Notes: generated by a model not told the origin, from the sequence alone. 8,417 nt of DNA from Clostridia bacterium (GCA_017530275.1 JAFXMP010000200.1:1-8417); one strand, 5' to 3'. Counted from the first letter of the stretch, positions 1 to 6,710 are shown. Program-made: numbers and translations.

Positions 1-1
1 C

Positions 2-220
2 CAAGCTGCCCTCGGTATGGTTCGCCTCAACAAAGTAACTTCTGAATGGCGACTTATAAAGGACTACCACAGGAAGAAAGAGGATAAGGGATCTGGCCGC
101 GCCATCATTGCCTTGGTCAGGAAGATTTCCCGCATCGTCTTCATCATGCTTTCAAAGAGGGAGACTTTCAATCCCGATTTGATGCGCATAACTGAACAAA
201 ATTTTCAACAAACAGCCTAA
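2..220 (+). CDS. C-terminal end of IS110-family transposase (partial at left edge)
   Basis: The frame is open from the window edge and ends at TAA 218-220, giving about 72 visible residues. The stretch RAIIALVRKISRIVFIML, followed by a short tail, looks like the C-terminus of IS110/IS116/IS902 transposases, where a basic, helical 'A-hhA-ARKL-RIhahML' segment closes the transposase_20 domain. No catalytic residue lies in the visible part, so identification rests on this tail alone. The internal ATG at 17 is not a credible start because the homology-like pattern already runs through the preceding codons. IS110 elements lack terminal inverted repeats, so the right end of the element cannot be placed; it must lie between the stop and the next gene at 251. 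Whether the upstream part is intact is unknown. Confidence 0.55.
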   Translation, partial: QAALGMVRLNKVTSEWRLIKDYHRKKEDKGSGRAIIALVRKISRIVFIMLSKRETFNPDLMRITEQNFQQTA

Positions 221-250
221 ATCTATTGACTTTTTATAGGAGGAACCATT

Positions 251-1486
251 ATGTTTATTACCCCCAATCTTCTGCAAAAATACGCCGAGCTGATCGTCCG
301 CACGGGGGCCAACGTACAGCCGGGCCAGGTGGTGCAGCTGACTGTTTCCGTGGAGCAGCACGAATTCGCCGCCCGGATGATCGAGGAATGCTACAAGGCC
401 GGGGCGAAAAAGGTGAACGTGGACTGGCTGTACGACGCCCAAAGCCGGCTGAATTATCAGTACGCCGCCCAGGACGTGCTTTCCCAAGTGCTGCCCTGGG
501 AGGAATCCAAGATGAAGCAGATGGTGGAGGATCTGCCCTGCCGCATCATGATCGCCTCGGAGGACCCGGACGCTATGAACGGCATCGACCCGCAGAAGCT
601 GTCCGCCGTGGCCCAGAGCCGGTCCAAGGTAATGAAGCCTTACCGGAACGCCATCGACGGGAAGCACCAGTGGGTCATCGCGGCGTATCCTTCCGCGAAA
701 TGGGCTAAAAAGTGCTTCCCCGCGCTTTCTGACGAAGAAGCGATAGACAAACTGTGGGAAGCCATCCTGCGCACCGTGCGCGTGCAGGAGGACAACGATC
801 CCGTGGCCGCCTGGAAAGCCCATACGGATTTCATTGAAGCAAAAGCCGCCTGGATGAACGCCCAGGGCTTTTCCTCCCTGCGCTACAAGAGCGCCAATGG
901 GACAGACTTCACCGCGGACCTGATCCCCGGCGCAAAATGGGAGGGGGCTGGAGCGGTCAATGCCTTGAACGGCGCGTTCTACATCCCCAACATGCCCACG
1001 GAAGAGATTTTCACCTCTCCCATGGCCGGAAAATGCGAAGGGACTCTGGTTGCCGTGAAGCCCCTTTCCTGGCACAGCCAACTGATCGAAAACTTTTCCA
1101 TTACGTTTAAGGACGGCAAAGCCGTCTCCTGCCGCGCCGAAAAGGGCCAGGAGCTGCTGGAAAAAATGATCCATATGGACGAAAGCGCCGCCATGCTGGG
1201 CGAACTGGCCCTGGTACCCAAGGAAAGCCCGGTGAACCAGTGTGGCTTCCTGTTCTATGAAACGCTGTTCGACGAAAATGCCTGCTGCCACGTGGCCCTC
1301 GGCATGGGCTTCAAAGAAGTGCTGCCCGGCGGCGACGATATGACGGTAGCCGAAGCGCAGGAAAAAGGCGTCAACGATTCCATCATTCACGTGGATTTCA
1401 TGATCGGCGCGGATGACCTGTCCATCGACGGCGTGCGGCCCGACGGAACAACAGCGCCTATCTTCCAGAACGGCACCTGGGCATAA
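251..1486 (+). CDS. M29-family (AmpS/PepS-type) metallo-aminopeptidase
   Basis: Cytosolic aminopeptidase of 411 residues, the usual full length for peptidase family M29, which removes N-terminal residues from peptides using a two-metal centre. The N-terminal half (about 1-240) is the alpha/beta domain beginning LLQKYAELIVRTGANVQPGQ. The C-terminal half carries the expected metal ligands in order: Glu252 in NMPTEEIFTSP, Glu318 in LGELALVP, His347 in CCHVALG, and His380 and Asp382 in IIHVDFMIG. The conserved Tyr336 lies in FYETLF. No signal peptide is seen. The start is fixed by AGGAGGA at 238-244, 6 bases before the ATG. It sits between an IS110 remnant and sigK, in the same direction as sigK but 121 bases away, so co-transcription is uncertain. 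A long minus-strand ORF over the same bases is a codon-bias shadow. The family assignment is firm; the natural substrate is unknown. Confidence 0.93.
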   Translation: MFITPNLLQKYAELIVRTGANVQPGQVVQLTVSVEQHEFAARMIEECYKAGAKKVNVDWLYDAQSRLNYQYAAQDVLSQVLPWEESKMKQMVEDLPCRIMIASEDPDAMNGIDPQKLSAVAQSRSKVMKPYRNAIDGKHQWVIAAYPSAKWAKKCFPALSDEEAIDKLWEAILRTVRVQEDNDPVAAWKAHTDFIEAKAAWMNAQGFSSLRYKSANGTDFTADLIPGAKWEGAGAVNALNGAFYIPNMPTEEIFTSPMAGKCEGTLVAVKPLSWHSQLIENFSITFKDGKAVSCRAEKGQELLEKMIHMDESAAMLGELALVPKESPVNQCGFLFYETLFDENACCHVALGMGFKEVLPGGDDMTVAEAQEKGVNDSIIHVDFMIGADDLSIDGVRPDGTTAPIFQNGTWA

Positions 1487-1581
1487 AAACGCAGCTTCAC
1501 CGAACCGTATCATGCGATTGACAGCAGATTATCCTCCGGGAATTCGGCACATGTCTTAAGGCCAGTTTTTCCCCGCCGCTG

Positions 1582-1589
1582 CATATAAT
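1582..1589 (+). promoter_or_regulatory. Candidate mother-cell sigma (SigE/SigK) -10 box upstream of sigK
   Basis: CATATAAT lies 19 bases upstream of the sigK ATG. It resembles the CATACAAT-type -10 element read by SigE, and the CATA start of SigK -10 elements. The -35 side is weak: around 1562-1568 only CCAGTTT is seen at SigE spacing. SigE control of sigK is known in B. subtilis; here it is an inference from one box and gene identity. Confidence 0.35.
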
Positions 1590-1607
1590 CTTGCGGAGGT
1601 GAAGAAA

Positions 1608-2003
1608 ATGCTGGCCTTTTTATTTTGGCTGTTCAAGGATGCGCTGTTCTTCTTCGGTATCGTGTCGGGCCGGGGCAGCTTTCCCCGTCCCCTCTCCCGG
1701 CAGGAGGAGCAGGAGACTATCGCCGCTATGAAAGCGGGGGATGAGAACGCCCGCCTGAAGCTGATCGAGCACAACCTGCGCCTGGTGAGCCACATCGCCC
1801 GCAAATACACCGTGCCCGGCTATACCCTGGAGGATTTGGTGTCCGTAGGCTCCCTGGGCCTGATCAAAGCCGTGAACACCTTCAAACCCGACGCCGGTCC
1901 CCAGCTTTCTTCCTATGCCGCCCGATGCATTGAAAATGCTATCCCATCGCCGATGCGTTTTGCGTGGGCAGGAGAATGGATTCTTCCAGTAAATGGCACG
2001 TGA
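1608..2003 (+). CDS. sigK: 5' half of sporulation sigma factor SigK, interrupted after codon 110
   Basis: SigK directs late mother-cell transcription during sporulation. Residues 1-20 are strongly hydrophobic (MLAFLFWLFKDALFFFGIVS), like the membrane-binding pro-sequence. They are followed by GSFPRPLSRQEEQ, then sigma region 2.1-2.2 (LIEHNLRLVSHIARKY; DLVSVGSLGLIKAVNTF) and part of 2.3 (SSYAARCIEN). IEHNLRLV and YAARCIEN favour SigK over SigE. The match stops at Asn110 (codon 1935-1937). The next 21 codons (from Ala-Ile-Pro-Ser-Pro) are unlike any sigma factor and end at TGA 2001-2003. Region 2.4 and all of regions 3/4 are absent, so this product cannot recognise promoters. The ATG at 1608 is preferred: GGAGGTG at 1595-1601 gives good spacing, whereas the in-frame GTG at 1599 lies inside that ribosome binding site. 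The break falls where B. subtilis sigK is split by skin, so this is read as the spoIVCB half of a rearranging gene rather than simple decay. Confidence 0.88.
   Translation: MLAFLFWLFKDALFFFGIVSGRGSFPRPLSRQEEQETIAAMKAGDENARLKLIEHNLRLVSHIARKYTVPGYTLEDLVSVGSLGLIKAVNTFKPDAGPQLSSYAARCIENAIPSPMRFAWAGEWILPVNGT
1932..1945. other. Inferred attL junction of a skin-like element within sigK
   Basis: Homology to sigK ends within GAA AAT G at 1932-1938. In intact SigK proteins the next residues are Glu-Ile-Leu, so the expected DNA is AATGA followed by ATT/ATC; here AATG is followed by CTATCCC. The known B. subtilis skin crossover core is AATGA in the same two codons (from memory). The window therefore shows the left junction, with AATG (at most GAAAATG) as the shared core. 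The partner junction is not in the window. The exact crossover bases cannot be fixed from one end. Confidence 0.65.
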
Positions 2004-2557
2004 TCGCCCGAATATCGGATAAAATGCGTATTATGTGCCGCACAGAGGGAAGTCATGTGCGGTACGCTCCTTTATATATCCTCTCTTTCCGCGTGACCGT
2101 CACCAAAAAACTATCCGAAGCCTTTATCCTGAACGAACGCTATCGGCGCTATGAAGAAATCGATTCCATCCCCAACCGCCTCCGCTGGCGGCGTCACGAA
2201 TTGGGCATGCTCCAAAAAGAAGTTGCTGCCAAAATCGGCGTCACCCGCTCCGTTTATTCCAGCCTGGAAACCCGTGAAATGGATGCATATGATCCGCTAA
2301 TCATGGACAAGCTTGCCACACTGTATCATATCCCCATAAATGACCTTATGAACGATTATACCAACTTCCTGCAAGCCGGACAGGGACAAGCTATCCTAAA
2401 TCTGCGCCAATCCCTGAACATGACCCGATCCCAATTTGCAGAGTATCTTCATACGGACGTCGAAAATATCACTGTTTGGGAAAAGGAGAAGAAACGGATC
2501 AGCAAAGGAATGTGGGAAAAACACTTTAAGCGCTTTACGAAGAGCGCAACAGGCTGA
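1964..2557 (+). CDS. Double-HTH XRE-family regulator
   Basis: Likely DNA-binding regulator of the element. Two helix-turn-helix units are visible. The first is about residues 70-130 (NRLRWRRHELGMLQKEVAAKI, then GVTRSVYSSLE), a classical Cro/CI-type HTH_3. The second is about 140-190 (LRQSLNMTRSQFAEYL, then TVWEKEKKRISKGMWEKHF). The segment ERYRRYEEIDSIPNRLRW just ahead of the first HTH is typical of a clostridial double-HTH group. The start is uncertain: GTG 1964 has no ribosome binding site, ATG 1976 has AGGAG too close (1 base), and ATGs at 2024 and 2033 have only weak upstream purines. The frame is open from 1934, immediately at the sigK junction, and overlaps the sigK tail in another frame. 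It is convergent with the LRR gene, 54 bases away. It may control recombinase or cargo promoters, but no operator can be assigned to it. Confidence 0.75.
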   Translation: MGRRMDSSSKWHVIARISDKMRIMCRTEGSHVRYAPLYILSFRVTVTKKLSEAFILNERYRRYEEIDSIPNRLRWRRHELGMLQKEVAAKIGVTRSVYSSLETREMDAYDPLIMDKLATLYHIPINDLMNDYTNFLQAGQGQAILNLRQSLNMTRSQFAEYLHTDVENITVWEKEKKRISKGMWEKHFKRFTKSATG

Positions 2558-2611
2558 TGTGTTTACCTCGTTATCGCGTTATAAGTACGAAGAAAAAAGG
2601 CAGAGATGAAA

Positions 2612-4096
2612 TCAAATCTCAGTCGGTTTGCTTTGCTGTAATCTTGATGTTTTAAAATCCTTATTGCAGTTTGCAAAAACATGCCATCCGATCTCCGTTT
2701 GCGCGGAAAGGAATGTGGCTTGTCTCAATGCACGGCATCCAACAAATGCTTCATGGTCGATTTCAATTAAGGAAGCGGGAAAGGTGATTTCTCGCAGCGA
2801 AATACAATCGCTGAACGCACCGGGGCCGATGCGTTTTACCCCTTCTTCGATGATGATTTGTCGAAGATTGGTGCAGTCCAAAAAAGAACGGAATGAAATA
2901 CTGTTGACGCTACCGGGAATATGGATCGTTTCCAAGCCTATGCAATGACGGAAAGCAAACGGCTGAATCGATTTTAACGCTTGATTAAATTGTATCGTCT
3001 CCAATGAGCGACATTCTGAAAAAGCCTGTTCCCCTACCATCTTTACCGCATCGGGAAGAACGACTTCCCGGATGAATTGATTCCCATAAAACGCGCCGCG
3101 ACCGATTTCCGTCACCCCTTCGGGAATCATGACCTTGGCGGCCCGACCCCGATATTGAAGCAGCACTCCGTTAAAAATCTCAAAAAGTTTTTTTTCATTC
3201 GTCACCTTTTCCACAAAGTTTCCGGTTTTCTTCTTGGGTACACAGCCAAAATTGGTCGAGAAACACAGCTTTTCCCCATTTTCAAATTTCAGATAGATTT
3301 CCGGCTGCTGATATCCGGTTTTATTTTTCTGGATATGATGGCCCCGAAAGTAAACATGCGTGATGTTTTTTCCAATCAGTTCTTCAAAATCTCGGCTGAC
3401 ATTCCGCACGTTCTTTCTGCCGTCAAGATTTTCTGTTTTTCTGATATACAGATTAGGCCGACCCATTACCACAATGGTCTGATCGCCGCATTGAAGCTGC
3501 AGCTGATCCATGATCTGAAAGCGGATACGGGATCTTTTCTTTAGCGGTTTTCTGACATTTGCGGCAGCAAAGACATGATCCAGCTTTAGGCCGACGCAGC
3601 ACTCCCAAGGCAATATGTCATCAAAAGGCTTTTTCTTCCAGGCTCCATCAACGATTTCATAAGCCGCGTAGGAATTATTGGCAAAAGCGTGATTGCCTTC
3701 CACGCTGTTGAAGCTTTCTTCGGTCCCGAAGGTTTCGCGCACAGATTTCCATTGTTCATCGGACATTTTTACGCCATTTTTCAGCATGGCTTTACATGCT
3801 TCCACAAATTGGAAAGTTCCTGACCAAATTCCCATTCTCTCAAGGCAATCATATCCAAACCGGTCTGTATCGAAACCCGCATCCAAAAACAAATGAATAA
3901 CATCAATTATTCTTGCTTTGTTCTTATGCCATATCAATTCCCAAAGAACATCCAATAACAGGTTTTCTTCATCACCTAAAGATGCGTTTACGTCAACGCC
4001 GTTTTTCAGGCAGAGTGTGAACCTTTCCATATCCAGCGGGGTTTGGCCGCATAAATCGATCAGAGCCTGTTCTTTTTGCCCATATTGATTATTCAT
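2612..4096 (-). CDS. BspA-type leucine-rich-repeat (LRR_5) protein
   Basis: Protein of 494 residues. The C-terminal third holds seven in-phase 23-residue repeats at about 322-482, with the pattern h-h-IP-x-x-V-x-x-I-x-x-x-AF-x-x-C-x-x-L-x-x (for example IPGSVNSISFRSFLDCTNLRQ). This is the LRR_5 (Treponema/BspA) repeat, a protein- or surface-binding scaffold. Residues about 20-90 are helical with GVDVNA and AGFDT turns, vaguely ankyrin-like. About 190-300 is beta-rich and unrecognised. No signal peptide, transmembrane segment or cell-wall anchor is visible, so it is probably cytosolic. The ATG at 4096 is chosen because AAAGGAGG at 4106-4113 precedes it by 9 bases; the upstream in-frame ATG at 4144 overlaps the promoter. 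It is the last gene of a minus-strand cassette, 86 bases after the secreted protein, with its own promoter. Function is unknown beyond binding. Confidence 0.85.
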   Translation of the reverse strand: MNNQYGQKEQALIDLCGQTPLDMERFTLCLKNGVDVNASLGDEENLLLDVLWELIWHKNKARIIDVIHLFLDAGFDTDRFGYDCLERMGIWSGTFQFVEACKAMLKNGVKMSDEQWKSVRETFGTEESFNSVEGNHAFANNSYAAYEIVDGAWKKKPFDDILPWECCVGLKLDHVFAAANVRKPLKKRSRIRFQIMDQLQLQCGDQTIVVMGRPNLYIRKTENLDGRKNVRNVSRDFEELIGKNITHVYFRGHHIQKNKTGYQQPEIYLKFENGEKLCFSTNFGCVPKKKTGNFVEKVTNEKKLFEIFNGVLLQYRGRAAKVMIPEGVTEIGRGAFYGNQFIREVVLPDAVKMVGEQAFSECRSLETIQFNQALKSIQPFAFRHCIGLETIHIPGSVNSISFRSFLDCTNLRQIIIEEGVKRIGPGAFSDCISLREITFPASLIEIDHEAFVGCRALRQATFLSAQTEIGWHVFANCNKDFKTSRLQQSKPTEI

Positions 4097-4124
4097 ATGG
4101 TTTTTCCTCCTTTCCTCCGCGTTT

Positions 4125-4153
4125 ATCATATCTTTTTTCAACATTTATATCAA
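4125..4153 (-). promoter_or_regulatory. Sigma-A promoter for the LRR gene
   Basis: Read on the minus strand, TTGATA (4148-4153) and TATGAT (4125-4130) are separated by exactly 17 bases. The -10 lies 28 bases upstream of the chosen ATG at 4096. The LRR protein can therefore be made independently of the two genes upstream. Confidence 0.6.
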
Positions 4154-4182
4154 GCCCCGCTGCCATTGAAACGAATCCGGCA

Positions 4183-4593
4183 TTATTCCTCCGCGCTGTT
4201 TTCCGGGTGGCACTGTCCGCAGGGTTTATACCCCTGCGCCATCAATTCTTCCGGCGTTTTGGTCGAGTGCTTGCGGTTTTTCGAATCGATTGTTAATGTA
4301 GTATTGCAGTTTGTGAGATGGAACTTTTTCGTTTTGGTATTGATTACGTACGTTCCAGGGATATAGTCGGGATGCAAGGCGCTGTAATGACCGTCCGCGA
4401 ACCCGGCCCGGTATATTTCCGCTTCGCGTTCTGTCAGTCCTTCCGGTACTTCTGATTTTTCCGCTTCTTCCAAAGAGAACCAGTCCAGAATGGGCACATA
4501 AGCCCGAATCATATCCTCCAACGATTCCGCGAATACCGCGTTCGCAATGAACAGGATTCCGATAGCCGCGAGGATTGCGATTTTTTTCCTCAT
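4183..4593 (-). CDS. Small secreted protein with zinc-ribbon-like C-terminus
   Basis: Protein of 136 residues. Residues 1-22 are a signal peptide: basic MRKK, hydrophobic core, and Ala-Val-Phe-Ala before Glu23 as the likely cleavage site. There is no lipobox. The middle has the helical REAEIYRAGFADGHYSA. The C-terminal 50 residues carry KKFHLTNC then GYKPCGQCHP, i.e. Cys96, Cys125 and Cys128 with nearby His92 and His129. This arrangement resembles the short zinc-binding (Ada-like) module often found at the end of secreted nucleases and hydrolases of Firmicutes, with the pattern 'tktKKfHxxxC ... ELxaqGYxPCxxC'. Here it is not attached to a catalytic domain. GAGGAG at 4604-4609 lies 10 bases before the ATG. 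It begins 24 bases after the ATPase stop, so it is probably co-transcribed with it. Metal binding is inferred; function is unknown. Confidence 0.75.
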   Translation of the reverse strand: MRKKIAILAAIGILFIANAVFAESLEDMIRAYVPILDWFSLEEAEKSEVPEGLTEREAEIYRAGFADGHYSALHPDYIPGTYVINTKTKKFHLTNCNTTLTIDSKNRKHSTKTPEELMAQGYKPCGQCHPENSAEE

Positions 4594-4617
4594 GTGATAT
4601 AAGCTCCTCGAATCGTT

Positions 4618-6066
4618 TTATTCCTTTCCTTTATAGCCGTGCTCTTCCGCGTTGCCCAGCAGATAAAGGAAAGCGAAAGCGGGAATGCGGATGAGCTGCC
4701 GTCCGTCGGGGGTATTATGAACGCCGTAATCGTCCGCGCGCTTGGTGATGATCATGGCCGCGCTGGCCTCCCTGCTCAGTTCGATGATCGCGTCGTCATT
4801 GGGGATCGGCGCCTGTTCCCGGTATTTTACTTCGATCAGGATATTTTTGATATTGGGATAATCCACCACGATATCCACTTCTTTATCCTTGGGGCCGCCC
4901 CGGGAATAGCCCACCCGGGTCGCCTGCTGGTAATAGAATGCCGCCACATGTTTATATACAGCCGTTTCCACTACCTTTCCCAGTTCCACGGGATCGGTCA
5001 TCATATCATCATCCATCAATACGGCGTTGCGGATGGCCGCGTCGGCAATATAGATTTTGGGCTGGGCCTTCAACGCTTTTCGCCCGCCCATCTCTACCGG
5101 CCAGCTTAAATAAATCAGGTTGGCGCTCTCCAAATACTTGATATAGTTCTCCACAGTCGCCCGGCTGACGCCGTCCAATTCCTTGGCAATCGCTGAAAAA
5201 GAAACGATATTGGAGGAAACGCTGCACAGGTACAGAAAAATTCTTTCCAGTTCCGTTGCGCTGCGGATGCTGTACAGGGACGGCAAATCCCGTTTCAGCA
5301 CTTTATCCACCACGTCTTCCCGCATGATCTGCTGTGCCATCAGGTCGCTGCTTGCCAAGGCAAGTTCGGGAAATCCGCCGACCTGCAAGTATCGGGAAAA
5401 GTGATTTTGAACGACGGAGAGCTTCAGCATGATCTGCGTCCGCTGACGCTGAGACAGCGCTAAAAAAGCGGTGGGCTTGATTTCCGGGCCAAGATCAGGC
5501 ACATCCACGCCAATCAGCGCGCAGTATTCATAGAACGACAGCGTCGGCACCTGGATCACGCTCCAACGGCCCGCGCCGCTTTCTGTATTCCCCTTGATCA
5601 AGGCCGGACTGGCGGAACCGGTCGCAACGCATTTTGTGTCCGGCTGCATATCATAGATGGTTTTCAGCCACTTGTCCCAGCCGCTGGCATACTGAATTTC
5701 GTCAAAAAAGTAGTAAACATCCTGCGTAGGCCAGACGTTTTCATGATAGCAATCCAATATATCGCTGAAATTGCTGAGCTTCAGCATCGGATGGTCCAAA
5801 GATATAAAAACGATTTGGTTGGGAGATACGCCCCGCCGCAGCAGCGTATCGATCATCTGATATTCAATGGTGGTTTTCCCGACGCGCCGCGTTCCCGTCA
5901 GCACCACCGTTCTGCGGATGTCCGTTTGGTCCAGCCGCTTCATGGCTTCGTAGTATGCAAACCGCCGGTACGCTTTCAAAAACCCCTGCGGTACCTGCCC
6001 ATTCGTCCACCAGGGATTAAAGGCCCGCAGTACTTTCAATATCTGCTCTGGCGTGGTAATGGCCAT
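4618..6066 (-). CDS. AAA-family ATPase with DUF4143 C-terminal domain
   Basis: Cytosolic ATPase of about 482 residues, the usual length for AAA_14/DUF4143 proteins, which are abundant in gut anaerobes and of unknown role. Walker A GTRRVGKTT is at about 58-66, Walker B YYFFDEIQ at about 118-125, and the sensor-like TGSAS at about 149-153. A winged-helix-like region follows at 275-320 (SFSAIAKELDGVSRATVENYIKYLE). The C-terminal DUF4143 part keeps a nuclease-like pattern: Glu near 367 (VVETAVYKHV), then KEVDIVV near 397-401 and IEVKYRE near 411-417. This fits a PD-(D/E)XK fold, so nuclease activity is possible but unproven. Three ATG codons lie in tandem (6066, 6069, 6072). AGGAGG at 6075-6080 is only 2 bases from the outermost, so the inner ones are preferred. 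It is the first gene of the minus-strand cassette, with a strong promoter and palindromes upstream. Confidence 0.9.
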   Translation of the reverse strand: MAITTPEQILKVLRAFNPWWTNGQVPQGFLKAYRRFAYYEAMKRLDQTDIRRTVVLTGTRRVGKTTIEYQMIDTLLRRGVSPNQIVFISLDHPMLKLSNFSDILDCYHENVWPTQDVYYFFDEIQYASGWDKWLKTIYDMQPDTKCVATGSASPALIKGNTESGAGRWSVIQVPTLSFYEYCALIGVDVPDLGPEIKPTAFLALSQRQRTQIMLKLSVVQNHFSRYLQVGGFPELALASSDLMAQQIMREDVVDKVLKRDLPSLYSIRSATELERIFLYLCSVSSNIVSFSAIAKELDGVSRATVENYIKYLESANLIYLSWPVEMGGRKALKAQPKIYIADAAIRNAVLMDDDMMTDPVELGKVVETAVYKHVAAFYYQQATRVGYSRGGPKDKEVDIVVDYPNIKNILIEVKYREQAPIPNDDAIIELSREASAAMIITKRADDYGVHNTPDGRQLIRIPAFAFLYLLGNAEEHGYKGKE

Positions 6067-6086
6067 CATCATCGCCTCCTGCCGCT

Positions 6087-6115
6087 ATTGTACCCAAAAA
6101 CGAACGAAAAGTCAA
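6087..6115 (-). promoter_or_regulatory. Strong sigma-A promoter for the ATPase cassette
   Basis: On the minus strand, TTGACT (6110-6115), a 17-base spacer and TACAAT (6087-6092) form a near-consensus promoter. Transcription should start near 6080, leaving a leader of roughly 15 bases with AGGAGG directly at its 5' end. The -35 box directly abuts the first palindrome at 6117. Confidence 0.75.
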
Positions 6116-6116
6116 T

Positions 6117-6144
6117 ATTTCATAGAAGTATACTTATATGAAAT
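6117..6144. promoter_or_regulatory. 28-bp near-perfect palindrome (operator candidate 1)
   Basis: The core AAGTATACTT (6126-6135) is flanked by ATTTCATA on the left and TATGAAAT on the right. The two 14-base arms match at 13 positions. The centre lies about 50 bases upstream of the inferred cassette start site, directly next to the -35 box. This suits a dimeric regulator acting as activator, or as a repressor that touches the -35. Confidence 0.6.
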
Positions 6145-6150
6145 TCGATA

Positions 6151-6178
6151 TTTTCGTATAAGTATACTTGTATGAAAT
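6151..6178. promoter_or_regulatory. Second copy of the palindrome (operator candidate 2)
   Basis: The same AAGTATACTT core recurs at 6160-6169, followed by TATGAAAT after one base; the arms match at 11 of 14 positions. It is 34 bases centre-to-centre from copy 1, about three helical turns, so both sites face roughly the same side of the DNA. Bases 6126-6144 and 6160-6178 are also a 19-bp direct repeat with one mismatch. The copy nearer the promoter is the better one. Confidence 0.55.
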
Positions 6179-6260
6179 CTCTATTTCACCTCCGATTCTT
6201 CTTTATTTGGATTTTTATTTGTCATTGTGTTTTTCCGCGCTCTTTTGAATGAGGTTTTCA

Positions 6261-6323
6261 TATGTCAAAAGGCTGGTTTGATTGTCAAAGGGACCGGTTT
6301 CGTTATGAAAGGGGCCGGTATGA
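6261..6323 (+). repeat. Three degenerate 21-bp tandem repeats
   Basis: Units 6261-6281, 6282-6302 and 6303-6323 share the pattern TNTGTCAAARGGNCCGGTTTG with several mismatches each. In one plus-strand frame they read as heptapeptides rich in Lys-Gly-Ala, but no convincing start or ribosome binding site was seen. The surrounding 6181-6381 stretch has no supported gene. Confidence 0.4.
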
Positions 6324-6381
6324 CCGTACGCTTTTCCTTCAGGAGGCCTTCTTCTTATTTCGTTTCATGTTTACATGATAT

Positions 6382-6413
6382 GCCCGGCGATGGAACGTCT
6401 CTCATCGCCGGGC
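6382..6413. terminator. GC-rich 11-bp hairpin
   Basis: GCCCGGCGATG (6382-6392) pairs perfectly with CATCGCCGGGC (6403-6413) around a 10-base loop. It lies 16 bases past the stop of the minus-strand 70-codon ORF, as a terminator would, but no T-run follows on that strand. On the plus strand CTTGTATTT follows, so it may work in that direction or only as an mRNA 3' stabiliser. Confidence 0.4.
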
Positions 6414-6429
6414 CTTGTATTTCAGGCTT

Positions 6430-6642
6430 TTATGGGCCTGATTCTTCATTCTTTGCGGTGTTCAGCACAGCATTCAATAATTCCGTTTTCCGCTCGGAAG
6501 GACAATTCAGTCTTTTTATTTTGTCTATCACGCTGTCTGCGTGAACCTGTGCCACGCGCTGGGCCAGCAGTTTTTTTCCTTCCTCGGATTTCGGATAATA
6601 AACGATCATGTTGATAGGGGCAGACTTGGCAATAGAGGTCAC
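6430..6642 (-). CDS. Small conserved-looking protein, unknown function
   Basis: About 70 residues, hydrophilic and helical: INMIVYYPKSEEGKKLLAQR, then VAQVHADSVIDKIKRLNCPS and a Lys/Glu-rich end. The 'RVAxVHADxVhxxIxxLxCPxExKxxLLxAV' pattern reminds me of short ORFs next to serine recombinases in clostridial mobile elements; this is memory, not a search. No known domain. The start is unusual. A near-perfect GGGAGGTGA (6647-6639) includes the in-frame GTG at 6642. The codon at normal spacing (8 bases) is ATT at 6633, and the first in-frame ATG is at 6609. The true start is therefore open, and initiation could be at the rare ATT. A hairpin follows 16 bases after the stop. Upstream lies a transposase fragment, so the gene may have lost its original promoter. 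Confidence 0.5.
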   Translation of the reverse strand: MTSIAKSAPINMIVYYPKSEEGKKLLAQRVAQVHADSVIDKIKRLNCPSERKTELLNAVLNTAKNEESGP

Positions 6643-6710
6643 CTCCCTTCCTGGTGCAATATATGCTCTTGATTCTGTTCCATATGAAGTAAAAATGAGG
6701 ACTTATGATC

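Noticed and set aside
152..1513. Long minus-strand ORF of 453 codons opposite the aminopeptidase
   Set aside because: It is the antisense of a well-identified M29 gene with all metal ligands and a good ribosome binding site; its His/Gly-rich translation matches no family and comes from GC-biased codons.
1487..1560. Terminator after the aminopeptidase
   Set aside because: Only a 3-bp CCG/CGG pairing near 1537-1548 is visible, with no T-run; not enough to call.
6227..6544. Plus-strand ORF of 105 codons
   Set aside because: No ribosome binding site, crosses a strong hairpin, and its second half is antisense to the 70-codon ORF; only the 21-bp repeat in it was kept.
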